A stretch of DNA of 64,000 nucleotides. Source: Litomosoides sigmodontis. Taxonomy: Eukaryota; Nematoda; Chromadorea; Rhabditida; Onchocercidae. Shown here piece after piece: positions 13,101-25,300 of the stretch. The notes beneath the pieces are model-generated. The model searched no databases. It had not been told where the DNA came from and worked only from the letters and a program-made list of their open reading frames with translations. The DNA is taken from positions 5,991,738-6,055,737 of the forward strand of contig OY718808.1 in assembly GCA_963070105.1 (NCBI GenBank). Direction: 5' to 3'. A program made the position numbers and the translations under genes. The number at the start of each line of letters is the position of its first letter. Within the stretch, counting starts at the first letter, position 1.

Positions 13101-13931
13101 ACTGATTTATAGAAACAAAACGAGAAGATTAATATTTATTATTGTTTCAATTATAAGCTTCAGTCTTACTTATAAAACTATAATCAATCAGTTTGTAAGG
13201 AGATAAATCGCTTATCTTGTTAAAATTCTTCCTTATGAAAACGGTTATTGAATTCGTTTCCGCCGTATCTTTCCGGAGACAGTGGCAAAACAGTGGATTG
13301 GTTCCCCCACTTTTTAACAATATTTAAAATTCCATAATATGGAGTAATTATACCTCACCATTATAGATTATTAATGATGAAACAATTCTCATACATGCGT
13401 GCGTTTATGCAGTTCTCACATTTCTACTTTGGATCTCTGCTTTTCATTTTTTCAATCGTGGTAAGAATGAGTGGACTGTAAGCAAATTTACTTGCATTTC
13501 ACTTATATTCGTCTCACGTTTGGAGCTGTCGAAAAATCACAACCACGAAAACAGTTGTGTGGGAATAAGTTGAATTGAACAGGATCGATTGCATCGCCAT
13601 AAGTATAATTACATACTTGCAGTTATCCAAAGAAAAAAAAACTTTTAGAAAGAAAATGAAACGGTTTGTACGGACCGTTCTCTACATCTCTATACTTTGT
13701 CATAAAGCTTTTCTATTTTGCAATAAACTTATAACTTTTGAAATTCAGCTGATAATAGCAGAAAATCGAGCCGTTGCTGAGGAATATGTACTGTTTCAAT
13801 ATTTCGACCATCATGATATTTGGCATTTCGTTTCTGCGCTGACATCATTTTTCTCACTAATCGCCGTTGCTGTACTCGATGACAGCATAACGATTTCTCA
13901 CCTTGATTTACGACCAATTTTCACCTTCTGA
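7149..13931 (+). CDS. chup-1: SID-1/CHUP-1 (SIDT) family transmembrane protein
   Basis: About 19 exons encode roughly 740 residues, close to worm and human SIDT proteins. Modelled exons: 7149-7221, 7452-7580, 7700-7857, 8137-8294, 8357-8385, 8495-8674, 8969-9078, 9247-9325, 9527-9598, 9730-9823, 10075-10149, 10319-10473, 10814-10953, 11160-11290, 11649-11753, 11840-11933, 12221-12362, 13367-13477, 13749-13931. The first six give the beta-rich ectodomain (VKITVKSDNSLCAFIMVQN; DDRAC). 8969-9078 is the first membrane helix. Later exons carry family landmarks: CYHNMECSITLGPF, FNHMYSNMGYLALG, ASAFYHICPN, and near the C-terminus FDHHDIWHFVSA with a final LDD. Members transport dsRNA or cholesterol. 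CHUP-1 rather than SID-1 is a guess. The signal-peptide exon is unresolved: 7007 starts MALLLVLHVAQV but does not splice in phase. Two junctions (9598/9730 and 11290/11649) are also out of phase. Confidence 0.85.
7285..7306. repeat. (GT)n microsatellite
   Basis: An uninterrupted GT dinucleotide run of about 22 bp inside the intron between the first two modelled ectodomain exons of the SID-1-family gene. Confidence 0.9.
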
Positions 13932-14866
13932 ATTTTTCTTGGCGTTGAAAATTATTTTGTGACTTCACAATCTTTTAATTTTATCTACTTCTATGTTTAC
14001 TTTTTTACTTTCTTTTAAATTGATTTTACCTTTTTTGGTATTATTTTCTCCACTTACTCATAATTATACGCTCATTTCTGTCAATTTTTAAGTATTATGA
14101 ATAACTATTCCGATTTAAGATATGTCACATTAATTGCTCTAATTCAAGTCCATGTACATTTTGTATAGGGTTTTCTCGTAGCCGCGAAATGCTTCCGGGT
14201 TTATAAACGGCGTTTCTAAAATTTTGAAACGTTTTGACTACGCGATTACTCGTTGGAAGCAGCAAGTCGGAAGCATAGAACATTTCCAGCTATAAGATGT
14301 AATAGATTTATGGGAGGAAAAATCGCTTTGACTTCCTCTATTGCATTAATTATGGCTTCCATTATTGGTTTCAAAAAAATGTTGTGTGAATTAGCAGAAC
14401 AGAGAAGAAAAAGCCAAAGGCGAACAAATGGAATTCCTTTGACAAATTTACTAAACAATTTAGTGATAATCTTATTTCCCATCGAATAACTGTTCCGCTC
14501 GTTTTCTACGTTTATTGCTCTGTTTTTTCTGCGTGATGACAATAATCAAAGACTTTCGTCCTTTTTTTCCTCCCTGCAGAAAGGTGTGAATCACAGCAGC
14601 TCGTCGTTAATCACATGCAAAACTTGTATTCCGTGAAGAACAGAAGCGCAAGACGAGGGGATGAAGCATTAATTAGTTAAATATTACATTGAAATGTCAC
14701 TTTTTAAATAATGCACAGAACTAGCTGGAATTCATTTCTCCAGAAAATTGCATTGACCTTCTTTTACAAACGGATATAAATGAAAAGTAGAAGACGTCCC
14801 ACAAGCATCCAGCAGAAAGCTTCCTCTCTCCTCGTCTCTCAAATACTTTTCCGCCGAAAGAAACGA
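13932..14866. other. intergenic, one doubtful small frame
   Basis: Spacer between the SID-1-family gene and the Gly/His-rich secreted protein. Apart from the small frame listed separately (14309-14489 +) I see no exon-like structure. The last 100 bp should contain the promoter and 5' UTR of the downstream gene. Confidence 0.4.
14309..14489 (+). CDS. possible small single-pass membrane protein
   Basis: An uninterrupted frame from ATG 14309 gives 59 residues: MGGK, then a hydrophobic stretch at residues 5-20 (IALTSSIALIMASIIGF) followed by a basic segment (EQRRKSQRRT). This layout is seen in small mitochondrial or ER inner-membrane proteins. I do not recognise a family; PET117-like assembly factors were considered but their signature is absent. 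No flanking exons are evident. The frame remains open upstream of the ATG to 14253, and an antisense frame also overlaps. It may be a chance open frame. Confidence 0.2.
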
Positions 14867-15960
14867 ATGTCCGACTTGACCACTTTCGTCCTGTACTTCA
14901 TTATTCTTTTGCAATGTGCGCTATGCTCCGAATGGATTCATCACGAACCTGTTCAAGATTGGCACGTCGGTAAGTCATCTGATAGTTGAGAAATTAATCA
15001 AGCCCCATATGTCAATTAAATCAAAGTTTTAATTTATTTCCATCTTACCATTCAATTCTGATGTCACTAGCAATGATGAGCTACGTGCGCATCATATGTA
15101 ACAGCCACAGACATCAAATGAACTGTACAAATTCAAAAATTTAGGGGAACGCTGGGATAAAGATGGCACTGTTTGGGGAGGTTTTAACTCATTAAAAAGT
15201 GGGAAAGCTGGCGCAAACGAATACGGTGATAAAAGACACGATTATGGTAACAGAAATCATAACGGTTTTGCATATGGAAGTAAGGGTGCCGCAGATGGAT
15301 TTTCCGAATTTGCAAAACATATCGCAGATGGGCATGTTGTTGATGCATTGGAAGCCGGAGAACATGCACTTTCCGGTGAGAGAGATATCTAAATAAATCC
15401 AAAATTTAATTGCGGACTTTCATCCCAACAATAAGCTGAAAATGTTGATGTATTGGAAGGATATGTAAGACTTCATGTTTCAAGAATTTTCCGTAAACAT
15501 TCTCTCCTTCATTTAAGGTGCCGAAGGACACAAAAAATACTCATACTTTACGCAGGGATCAGGGCCGCATGGATTCTACTCTAAAGGATATTGGGGAACC
15601 AACGGTGAGTGAGCATCGATTTTGAATTGCAAAACTGCGGAAATACATAAACGTCAATTTTTAAATTGAAAGTGCGTTTTAGGTTATGACCACGAGGCAG
15701 CGAAGGAAGCCCGTGTAGAAGATGCTAATCGTGATGGCTTTAAGAAAGGTTACGAACACGCAGACGCTGACCACGGTTTGGCACATTCTGCTTGGGACAA
15801 GGTCGCATACGGCAAAAATAGTGGCGGGCATGCCCATAATCACGGTGCCTGGAAGCAGGCTGCTAAGGAGTGGGACAACACTGAACGCGGCGATGGCTGG
15901 AAAGACTTCAGTGATGAGCATCTTCACGATCGCCACCACGGTTCTGGAAACTGGGACTAA
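14867..15960 (+). CDS. secreted Gly/His-rich protein, function unknown
   Basis: Four exons (14867-14969, 15145-15375, 15518-15604, 15683-15960) join in phase to give 232 residues. Residues 1-20 form a signal peptide (MSDLTTFVLYFIILLQCALC), and the mature chain starts near SEWIHHEP. The rest is hydrophilic and rich in Gly, His, Asp, Lys and Trp, with repeated G-H, D-G and A-x-x-G spacing. The last exon has the highest His density (GGHAHNHGAWK; HLHDRHHGSGNWD). No cysteine follows the signal peptide, and there is no membrane segment or known enzyme motif. All three introns interrupt Gly codons after the first base (phase 1), which suggests growth by exon duplication. An in-frame ATG at 14780 would add 29 residues and bury the signal peptide, so 14867 is preferred. 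It could be a matrix, cuticle or metal-binding excretory protein. That is inference only. Confidence 0.8.
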
Positions 15961-16826
15961 ATCCAGAAATGCTTGCAGCAATTTTAGATTTCTAATTCTA
16001 ATTTACGTATAGTCTCATTTGAATTCACATTTCTCACCCGTTCATGGCTTGTTTTGTTGGATATTAAAATATCTTGCTACAGTGAAAAAAGTGATAAAAG
16101 AATCCAATCCTATTTGTATGTTACACGAACGTGGGATATGCCTGCCGTATGAGCAAGTGAAAGCACCACGTAACAGTAGATAGGAGCATGTACTGTATCA
16201 CAGAACTTTGCGCTACAGTCATCTTAGTATTGCAGATCTGGAAATATTCATCCAGTGTGTGCAATGAAAGGCCAATTATCAAACTATCAATTTTTGATAA
16301 ATTAAAAATCTTTTTTAGAAAAAAATCTCCTTTGTAAACGTACTGAATTTCTGAGGAATCAATTAAACCTACAATTAAGTTATCGTTCTAGGAATTGATG
16401 TCCCTCACTTCACAAACTATCAAACAACTGCCATAATTACTTTCAAGGGAAAGTAATTTCCATGAGGACGCACTGATGACAGGAACCGGTCCCTCTAAAG
16501 CGCATCACTGCTCCTCTATGGGCCGTGATTTGGTAGCGATTTCACAGGAGTGCTGGGAAATCGATCCGACGTGGTTAATTCTGTCAGGGATTTTGGTGGG
16601 ATTCGCTGTTACTGCTTCTTTGTCAGAGCGATTTCTCGAAATGTCTTTGCAAATGCAAGTGAATTTAATGTGGTTGATTAAGCCGAGGAATGTGTCGTAG
16701 TGTTCGTTAAGACTTTCATCGATTAGTTTTTCAGTTAATTAGTTTTGTTTTAAATTGCAGCTTATTCATTTTTTGCTAGAATGTCAGTGCGATAATTTGT
16801 ATAAGAAGTAACAAAACTTTTGCAAA
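15961..16826. other. intergenic, no gene seen
   Basis: About 870 bp between two plus-strand genes. An open frame at 16476-16700 (+) and the opposite strand of the same stretch both lack recognisable domains and good splice structure. The right end should hold the promoter of the RAP gene. Confidence 0.4.
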
Positions 16827-18529
16827 ATGATGTCAGTAAAGATAACATTATTGCTGATGCTAATTGGGATGCAGTTATTATTGGGAGCAGATCCGAGCAT
16901 ATGGATGGATGCGTCGTTTCGCATTAGTAAGCTGAATTTTATTTGGTCGAAAGCCATACATCATCTTAGCGATAAAACAAAAATCAAACGTTTGAAGGTA
17001 AGTAGTGGTGGGCCTGATTATAAGTAGTTTAAAAAGAGTAACTTCTTGGTCGGCAGAATCAATGCTGAAATTCTATATCTGGCATTTCCGGGGTTTGTAA
17101 TATTATTCTTTCTTTTCAGGATGAACTGAATAAATTTGATTCTCTTTACTTATCTGCGAAAGCAAGGAGTATAAAAAATGAGCAGGTAGTTCTAGAGGAG
17201 GTGGATAATAAGCTGGCAAAACTCCTTGAGAAGTATGGTTTGGAATCAGCGGTGAATGCATATATGAAGGTATATCGACGACGTGAAAATTTAGAAGGCA
17301 TTATGCTCTTATAGTGTGTTTTAAATTTTCGGATTTCGACATCTTAATTATAAAAGAAGAACTGAAAAATCGAAAAAGCTAAACTCAAAAAATTTTTGGA
17401 TCGACGACGCATTTGAAAGAAAATTTGAGTGTTTCAGAAATATAAGTGGCGGAACGAAGAACAAGAAGAAAACATTATTCTTCCTTCAGGAAAATTTAAA
17501 GACCCAAAGTTGCAAAAACTTTGGCACGCTGCGCAGAATTTACACTTTTCTAAAGCTGCAATGAAAAGTAGAGTTCTTTGTGTATTATTTGTACACAACA
17601 ATATCCTCTAAAGAATGAATACTTATCAAATAATGGAAGTGGGAATTTTAGTTGTTTACGTAGATTGGTGACTTGAATTTACACCTCGATTGTATTATAT
17701 ACATTATTGTATTATATTCATATACATTTTTCATAGGCAATGTATATAAATAAATTGTTTTAGCTCTTCACAAAGAACTCAAAGAACATGAACGAAAGAT
17801 GGAGCTTTATGAACAAAAAGTGCAGCTGTTCAATGAATTCAATGATAATACTTTAATTGAAAATCCTTTTGAAGTGAGCGACAAGTTAAATCGTGAACTG
17901 AAAATTCATCATAATGACATAATGGATTCATATGATAAATTGCATCAAAAACTTGCACAAGTACCGCAAAAAATATTCAGCAATGAAAAAGTGGAGAATT
18001 TATGGCATTTGGTTGGTGCTGGAAAGTTTTCTTAATTTGATTGTTTCAATTTTTATGATTAGAACCTGTCGAAAATGAATATCATTTTATGAAGTATTTA
18101 TAGCAGCGAAAAATGCAACTAGAAGAGCCATATTTCTGAAGTTTGTACTTTTAAGCTGAAATGAGCTTATTGGAAATAGGGATTGAAAATCTTTATATAA
18201 CAGTAACACCTATTCAAATAAAGCGTAATGTTTGTAGAACTCCATAGAATAATGATCCTTTAATTTAGGCATTACAGAATCCGAACTTCACCACCTCAGA
18301 ATTGGAATCAATACGAGTAGAATTGGACCATTTTGATAAGCGTCTTGAGAAGATGAAGTACCATGACGAAGAACTTAAAGTAGTGAAGAAACAACAAGAA
18401 AAATTGGGCAAACTCAGTGTATACGACGAAGATGCCAGTAGTTTCGAGGAAGAAAATAAACGTTTGCAACGTAAACTTAGGAAATTGGAAAATTATTTAG
18501 AAACAAAAATTGTTCATACAGAATTATAA
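16827..18529 (+). CDS. LRPAP1: alpha-2-macroglobulin receptor-associated protein (RAP), ER chaperone
   Basis: Five exons (16827-16997, 17120-17269, 17438-17567, 17764-18011, 18269-18529) splice in phase to 319 residues; human RAP is about 357. Residues 1-20 are a signal peptide (MMSVKITLLLMLIGMQLLLG). The body is three helical-bundle domains with the RAP-type repeats D-P-K-L-Q-K-L-W-H-A-A-Q and V-E-N-L-W-H-L. The C-terminus VHTEL is an ER-retrieval signal of the HNEL/HTEL type. RAP binds newly made LDL-receptor family proteins in the ER, blocks premature ligand binding and releases them in the more acidic Golgi. The Lys-rich third domain, which docks on LDLR class A repeats, is present (LEKMKYHDEELKVVKKQQEK). 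Client receptors are not in this window. The start is the first of two adjacent Met codons. Confidence 0.93.
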
Positions 18530-19339
18530 ATATTATGAAAATATTTACCCGGCAGATTTGTACAGTCGAATATTTGTTAGGGTTTTAATAAGGATTTTAT
18601 TGATTTATGAGAGTTTCTGTGGATATTATGAGGCAAGTGATAGGTCTGGCAAAAAAACTAGCAGATTGGTTTAACTACTTATGGTCCATAGTCTGTTGAT
18701 TTGATTTCGGCCAATACTGCATTAGAACACTGGCGTTTGTGTGTGTATTCCTTCTTACTGTGATAGGATCAATTTTAGTAGAGTGAAAAAAATGCTGGCT
18801 CTAGATTTTCAACCTTATATAACCCAATATGTTCCAAAAAGTGATGGGTAATCTTGTCCATATTATCTGAATTCAGGACTTGGAAGTCTTATTTGGCGGT
18901 TTTTTTTTCCGTTCACGATATATATTAAGACAATATTAATGTTTACTTTTCATAAATAGAGATCACAAGTGGTAATTATAAAGTGCCTTTCAAAACTCAT
19001 GCAGTATTCACAAATTAGACTTATAGAATATACAGTAAATGGGAACTCAAGACACAAGTTTAACTTCTTGCTTTGCGTTTGAGCATAAACTGTAATGAGC
19101 AACTTCCAGAAAAAAATGTTCCATCTAGAAAAGCAGCAATGTTCACGTTTTCATGAAAAAAAATTATAAATCCAATCAAATACATTGTTTCGTCACTATG
19201 TACATGTAACAATGAATAATGAAAGATATGACAGTAAATGAAAAAGTAAAACGGGAGCTAAATGGAGCTAAACATAATGTAAAAGAGTAAAATTATTAGT
19301 GAGAGAACGTTAATATCGGAAAGAAAGGCAATGTATGTG
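18530..19339. other. convergent 3' spacer
   Basis: Region between the 3' ends of the RAP gene (+) and the BRICHOS-like gene (-). It is very AT-rich with no exon-like frame, consistent with two facing 3' UTRs. Confidence 0.5.
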
Positions 19340-22300
19340 TTAGCCAACAGTTATCCATCCTTGATCATTAATTGCCTGTTGACTTCTCGGACTGTTATCC
19401 TGAAAAATAAAAATGACTAGACAGTTTTAATTATAAATGCTGTGCCAAACTAAACTGCGAATTATTTACTGGACGGCCTATGATAAGCATAAATTACAAT
19501 TTCTTTTTGTTCTACCAGTCAAAAACTATCAGCATATTTAACTTTTTGAGTCAAGCTTTTTGGTGATAACCAAATCTTCCATTATTATAATTTTATAGAA
19601 TAAGAGATTTCCGCACGCCCAGTGATGTGGGAGTTGTAGGAGTTGGGGCGTGGAGCATGCGACGGAAACGACAATCACGAATGAGGATTTTCGTTACATT
19701 TTAAAGTAGTTGTTATGAACTGCATCAAATTGAAAAATGACTTTAACTTCTAAAGATTATTTTAGACGGAAACATGGCACGGATATTAGAGGGAACAAAA
19801 GATGACCTTGCGTTCCTCATTTTTAGTTTCGCGCTCTTGCATCTCCTTTTTCATTACCTTTTTAAGAAAAAATATTCTCATTCTGAATATTCTGTAGATA
19901 TGAGCTAAAATCAGCTCCAACCGCGGGTAATTAAATTTTCGGGTTTTCTTTATCCACTAGAAGGAAAAGAATCCTAATGATTGATAACTGAGAAAATTGA
20001 AAGATAAGGAAAACGTTTTTATTTCCTTCTCAATTTTCTCCTCTTTATTTCATCTAAAATCATATTGCTCTTAGGTTACAGTATTCTACAACACGGTACA
20101 CATAGAAATAATGTTAGCAATAATGAAAAAGTTTTAATAAAATTTTCAAAGAAGTTTACCTGATCGTTCTGCTTGTCCTTTCCCACCTGCTGCATGTAAA
20201 CAACATCAATTCCAGGTTGTGAGGTATAATAATTAGGCTGTCTGGAAATGCTCGCAGCGTCCACAATCGACTGATCATAGACATTTTTTGGCTGGTTATC
20301 TTTGCCATCAATACTCTGAAAACAATCTCTGCAATTTGCTCGAATGTTTATTGTTAAATTGGGAAAACGAAAGCGTAAGATTGAAATCAGATTACTACCA
20401 GCTCGTTTTAATTGTATATTTTAAGTAGCTTGTTCAGCCTTCCCTCAATATCATTTTCATCACTGAGTAGCATGCTAATGATAGCGAAAACTGGAAAAAT
20501 ACTTTAACAAAGAAAAATGCGTAATTTTCAATTGCAACTTGTTTGTCTTTCATTTGCACTTTCCTCTCTCTTCTCTTTCCTCTCTCCCTACCAAAAGCTT
20601 TAATTGTATCATTCAAGCAACGAAATGAAATCAAGCTAACCACTGCATTTGACAGACTGATGGGTAATTGAGAATTGTAACCAGTCGGCTGCTCGCTAAA
20701 TTTAGTAGCCACAGCAAATTGTGCAACGCTGTTGCTGTTGCCGAAAGCGTTATTTTGTTGTCGCATATTTCCGCTTCCAAAATTCTGATAGGGTTGCAGC
20801 ACATCGGGAAAGGAAGTTTTATGGTCTAAGGATGATGGAGAATGCTGCTTGGCTTGTATCGGATAGTTTGGTGGTGGCACTGGAAGTAAAGTTTTCGTCC
20901 GATCATGTACATTTCTTCTCTGATCCAACGATCTTAGCTATTAGTATTGCTGTTCAAATTGAAATTACTATAAATGGCCGATGACATACTTCCAGTGAAA
21001 CTGTTCTCTATTATCGATTGCTGCTGATAATTCCGAATTCCGGGAAAGCTTTGAACAACATTTGGCGGAGAATTTTGCATATTTTGCACAGATGCTGTGT
21101 TGTTCACTTGACTTACAACTGAACTTGAAATTTTTTCTGAAAACATTGAAATATTTAATAATTAATTTTACTTTTCGCAGGTTATTTCAGCTAATCGCTC
21201 CGATTTCGATAGCGTTTCTCCAGTAGTACTACTTTTCCTAATCGGCAAGGTCGGAATGAAAAGAAAACATTATTCTTCTCCACTAACCAATACTTATGTG
21301 CATCTAATGAACAAACCGATACTTATAATTAAGATAATTAAGCGATTACTACAGCAGTACTTCACCAAATATGCTTAGGAAACTTACGCGGTATTTCCTG
21401 CAGAGAAATCCATTTTGACTCGAAATTTCGATACCGATCGGTGATCGGCCGTATGATTCCATCGACAATATTTTGTATTCCATTAAGACGATTCTCATAA
21501 TTACCGTCATTGTTACTACTGCTACCACTACCACTATTCCTATTGCCATTATCACTGTTTATACGATTTCGACCTGCAAATTTTCTTTACAGCATTCTGT
21601 TCCTTCAAAATGTTCAATTCAAAATTCCACTTAAATCTTAGAGACTTGCTAACTTCGGTAATGAAATTGTTGGAAATCGTATTCATTCTGTCTACCACTG
21701 TACGCAGCAGCAAAGGAGCGCCACTCCGGCACAAAAAGATAGAAGCAGCTGCGACGTATAATATTCAAAAGTGTTTCCCCTCGCAGATGATCCCTTTCAA
21801 CACCGAGCTCCGGTAGACAGAAATCGTAACAATCGCTGCATTTCATTCCTAAATCAGAATCAGTTTGCAAACCGAACCTCAAACATCACATATTTGAGAT
21901 CTTAGGTTTTAAATTTGCAGAATTTGCTCTTAAATTCTTAAAGGCTCAACCAAGTAGTTTTTACTGCTTTAACTTGCACGAAATTTCTGCAATTAAAAAT
22001 ACACCTCTTTGATCAGACGCTGTGTAATTAAGCAAAATCCATCGTGCACCATCACATTCGGGAATGGATGGATGAAAAAGTGTAGATGTATTACCAAAAT
22101 ATGAACCAGGCAAGAAATTCCACGCTTCCTCCCATCCGTGAATTTGTTCCGTACGCTTCAAATTAATAATAGAATTGAAATATGTGTGAATATGCATGAG
22201 TGATTCAGTCCTACGATTATTGGCCAATGAAAAGCAAGTGATGAAACAGAGGAAATGTTAAGTGAATTGAACCAGTGATGAAGTTCGAAACAGACTTTCA

Positions 22301-25300
22301 AAGCGTTCTGCGCACCAACTTCAAGAGAGTATTTGTCGGGCATTGTTGAAATGTTCATATTCATAACAAAGCAAACTAAATTTTTGCCATTGTCTCTCAG
22401 AGTTGAATCGATTATTGCTATTCTTCTCTGTAATTCTCCTAATAGAAATGGAAGAGATGTCGCAATGACGCAATCTTTCATTTTCCAACATTGAAAACTT
22501 TAAACTTTCATCTCATCAACCGCAATGAGGAAATATGAAACTTTGCAAAAATTTACCAATTGAACTAAACTGTTTAATGAATTTTTTGTTATGCGATCAC
22601 TGATGATTTACTGAATCAAGCAATTTTTCAGAAGGTCCTATGCATGATGTGGGTTCAACGGATTTAACCTAATTCCTTACTAACAGACTCAAATGATGTC
22701 AAGCAGCATGTAATTTCACGTCTCAAACTACTTTATTAAGATTTTGCGACGCAGCACAACCGTATCGACTTCAAGTTTGAAAATGCCAGAGTAACTGATA
22801 AGAGATGGAAACAGCTGCTGATAGTTTTAAAACAACTTACTAGTGCTTCTTTGATAACGATAGTTACAGTTATACCGTTCTTGACGATTTTTCATTGAAA
22901 GTAAAACTCACCACTGTAAAATCATATATGGCAATGTAGTTGTTTTTAATTGGAAGATTTCCCAATATCTCGAATCTAACTTGATGACCGTTCTGATACA
23001 TCCTTACCAGGGTCGAATTCCCCTTCTCGTTACGGAATACGACCGGTGGTATCCAAGAAAACTTTCGCGCTTCTTGCTAGAGAATTTTGCAAATGAAATT
23101 CGTGTTAATTTACGATTGCAACTATACGCCAACAATGCAAGCGTCTTTTGTTTCAGTTTATTAAAAATCGTCTTTTGTAAATTAGCTGAATTTAGTTTTA
23201 GAATATGAAAATTTGTGTAACTTGTAATTCAACCCAAACTGGAATTGCTGCAAAACAAATGACTTCTCCGTAACTGTGAAAAATCCCCCTTCAAAAAAAC
23301 CAACTGGAATTATATAACTAAACTGGTAAGGAGGGAAAATTCAAACTAAAAATTAGAATTGGGCAGTGATATCGAAGAAAATGTTTAAAACTTCTCATAA
23401 TGCCTCGGAACTTGGTCGTTAGATTTCTGGGATATGACATGATGTTGGACGACATTACTCTGATAGTTAATAAGATTAAGATATGCACTGCGCAAAGAAT
23501 ACATGTTAGATCGATGAAAAGGACTGTTTTAGAATTTATTTAGATACTGCCTTCATAACTTTTGCTAAAATTTCCTATTTGCTCGAATGTCTCACTGATA
23601 ATTACACTTTAGTACTCGTCCATTTTCAATTTTATAAGTCTCTTTTCATGAACAGATCGTTTGGATTTTTTTAAGAGATAGTCGCATGAAAATGCTTAAA
23701 ATTACATTTTCAGCTGTTCTTGTAGTTAATGTTGCATTCTGATTTGCTTCCGTTTCACTTTTCATCATAAGTTTTCCGGCGAGAGTTAGACGAATACATT
23801 CCGATGTAGCAAATGCTTTACAGAAGCAATCTGTACAGGACGGAAGTTTCTATCAGAAATCTACTGATAGTATCAAGCTCTAATTTATTCCAAGTAATAC
23901 CTATATCAGAACTACATTTTTAATCTATTTCCGGATTTTGCGAATTGCAGATAAGGAAGAATTTTTTAAGGAACAATTTCTTTTTGAAAAAAAGAACTAA
24001 CTGTGAATTCGCTATTGAGAAGTAAGATAGTGGCTATAATGCAGCACGTAATAATCGAAAGCAGTAGGATAAATGCGTAAGATTTATTCCTTGCTTCTCG
24101 AAACAACTGCCTTAGTTCACTCATTCGATTACGTTTCAAATAGCCTGTTGATGCCTTTTTTGCGCCATTTAATTTCCGTAGTGAGCCATCACAATTCTGA
24201 AAAGTTAGTTTTTTGGCATACACTATTCTTAAGAAAACATATTCTTTAGTGATTTACTTCGGAACCCTTAACAGTAATAGCCTTGAAGGAAAGAAGTGAA
24301 ATGAAATGAGCATACTACGAACGGACACTCTCTTACATCACACGTATGGAATGATACTACAAGTTTAGATAAAGACAAGCGCTACGCTCATTTTATAACC
24401 TTTTCACTGTAATTCTCATATTTTTCACTTTAAACTTCCATCCTTTCCATTAATGTCGAAAAAGCGATACAATAAAGCAGAAGTTGGAATAATTCTCTTC
24501 CCAAAGAGAGAGAGAGAGAGAGAGAGTGGGAGAGAGATTGTCTTTCACCTTTAACCTTTCCACGATTCTCGTGCTTTTCTATTTACTGATTTACCTTTCT
24601 CTCTTTCCTCTCTAAATTGAGTGCAAATATTTGCAAACAGTTATTCTCAAGAATGCACTATACAAATAGCAATGTGCTCTCGGCGATATCTTAGCTTTCG
24701 CCAACGAAAAGTAAATTAATCTGCCTGTCGTATTCGAAGGGTACTGTAAGCATTGCAAAATTAATTAGAGTTGTGCCCACTTCCATATTTACAAGATTGA
24801 GAGTGCAAGGTGCAAGTGAGTGAGTTTGCATTGGAAGTAAACAAGTAAACAGAGGGGCGGCAACTCAATGCATTTCTTCTTGGTGTTAAATTTATAAGAA
24901 AGTGAAAAGATGTTGATCGTTTAAAAAAGGTATTGTTTAAAATATGAAATCACTGTTCGCTATATTTTCATGAACTGTGTGATATGATAATATATATGTG
25001 TTCTAGGCTTCTATAGCATTCTTGTTTTTTCATGCCTAAAAAATGGATGGAACATTAAAATAGGAAAAGGGTCATCAAAAAAAAGGATTAAAAAATCGAA
25101 ATGATGAACAAATAAATAGCAGGTAATACAAACAGGTTACTAAGTTATCCGCTCATTAGCCTAATGAAAGCAAACGAGTAATGAAGGTATTAGTGACTTA
25201 CAGTTAGTTGCAATTTGGATATGGCAATTGGATCGCCAGCGGAATTTAACACATAAAATGGTGTAAAATGCTTCGCATATCGTCCAGCTAAGTTGTACTT

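Noticed and set aside
16476..16700. 74-codon plus frame and the open minus strand opposite it
   Set aside because: No recognisable content on either strand and no adjoining exons.
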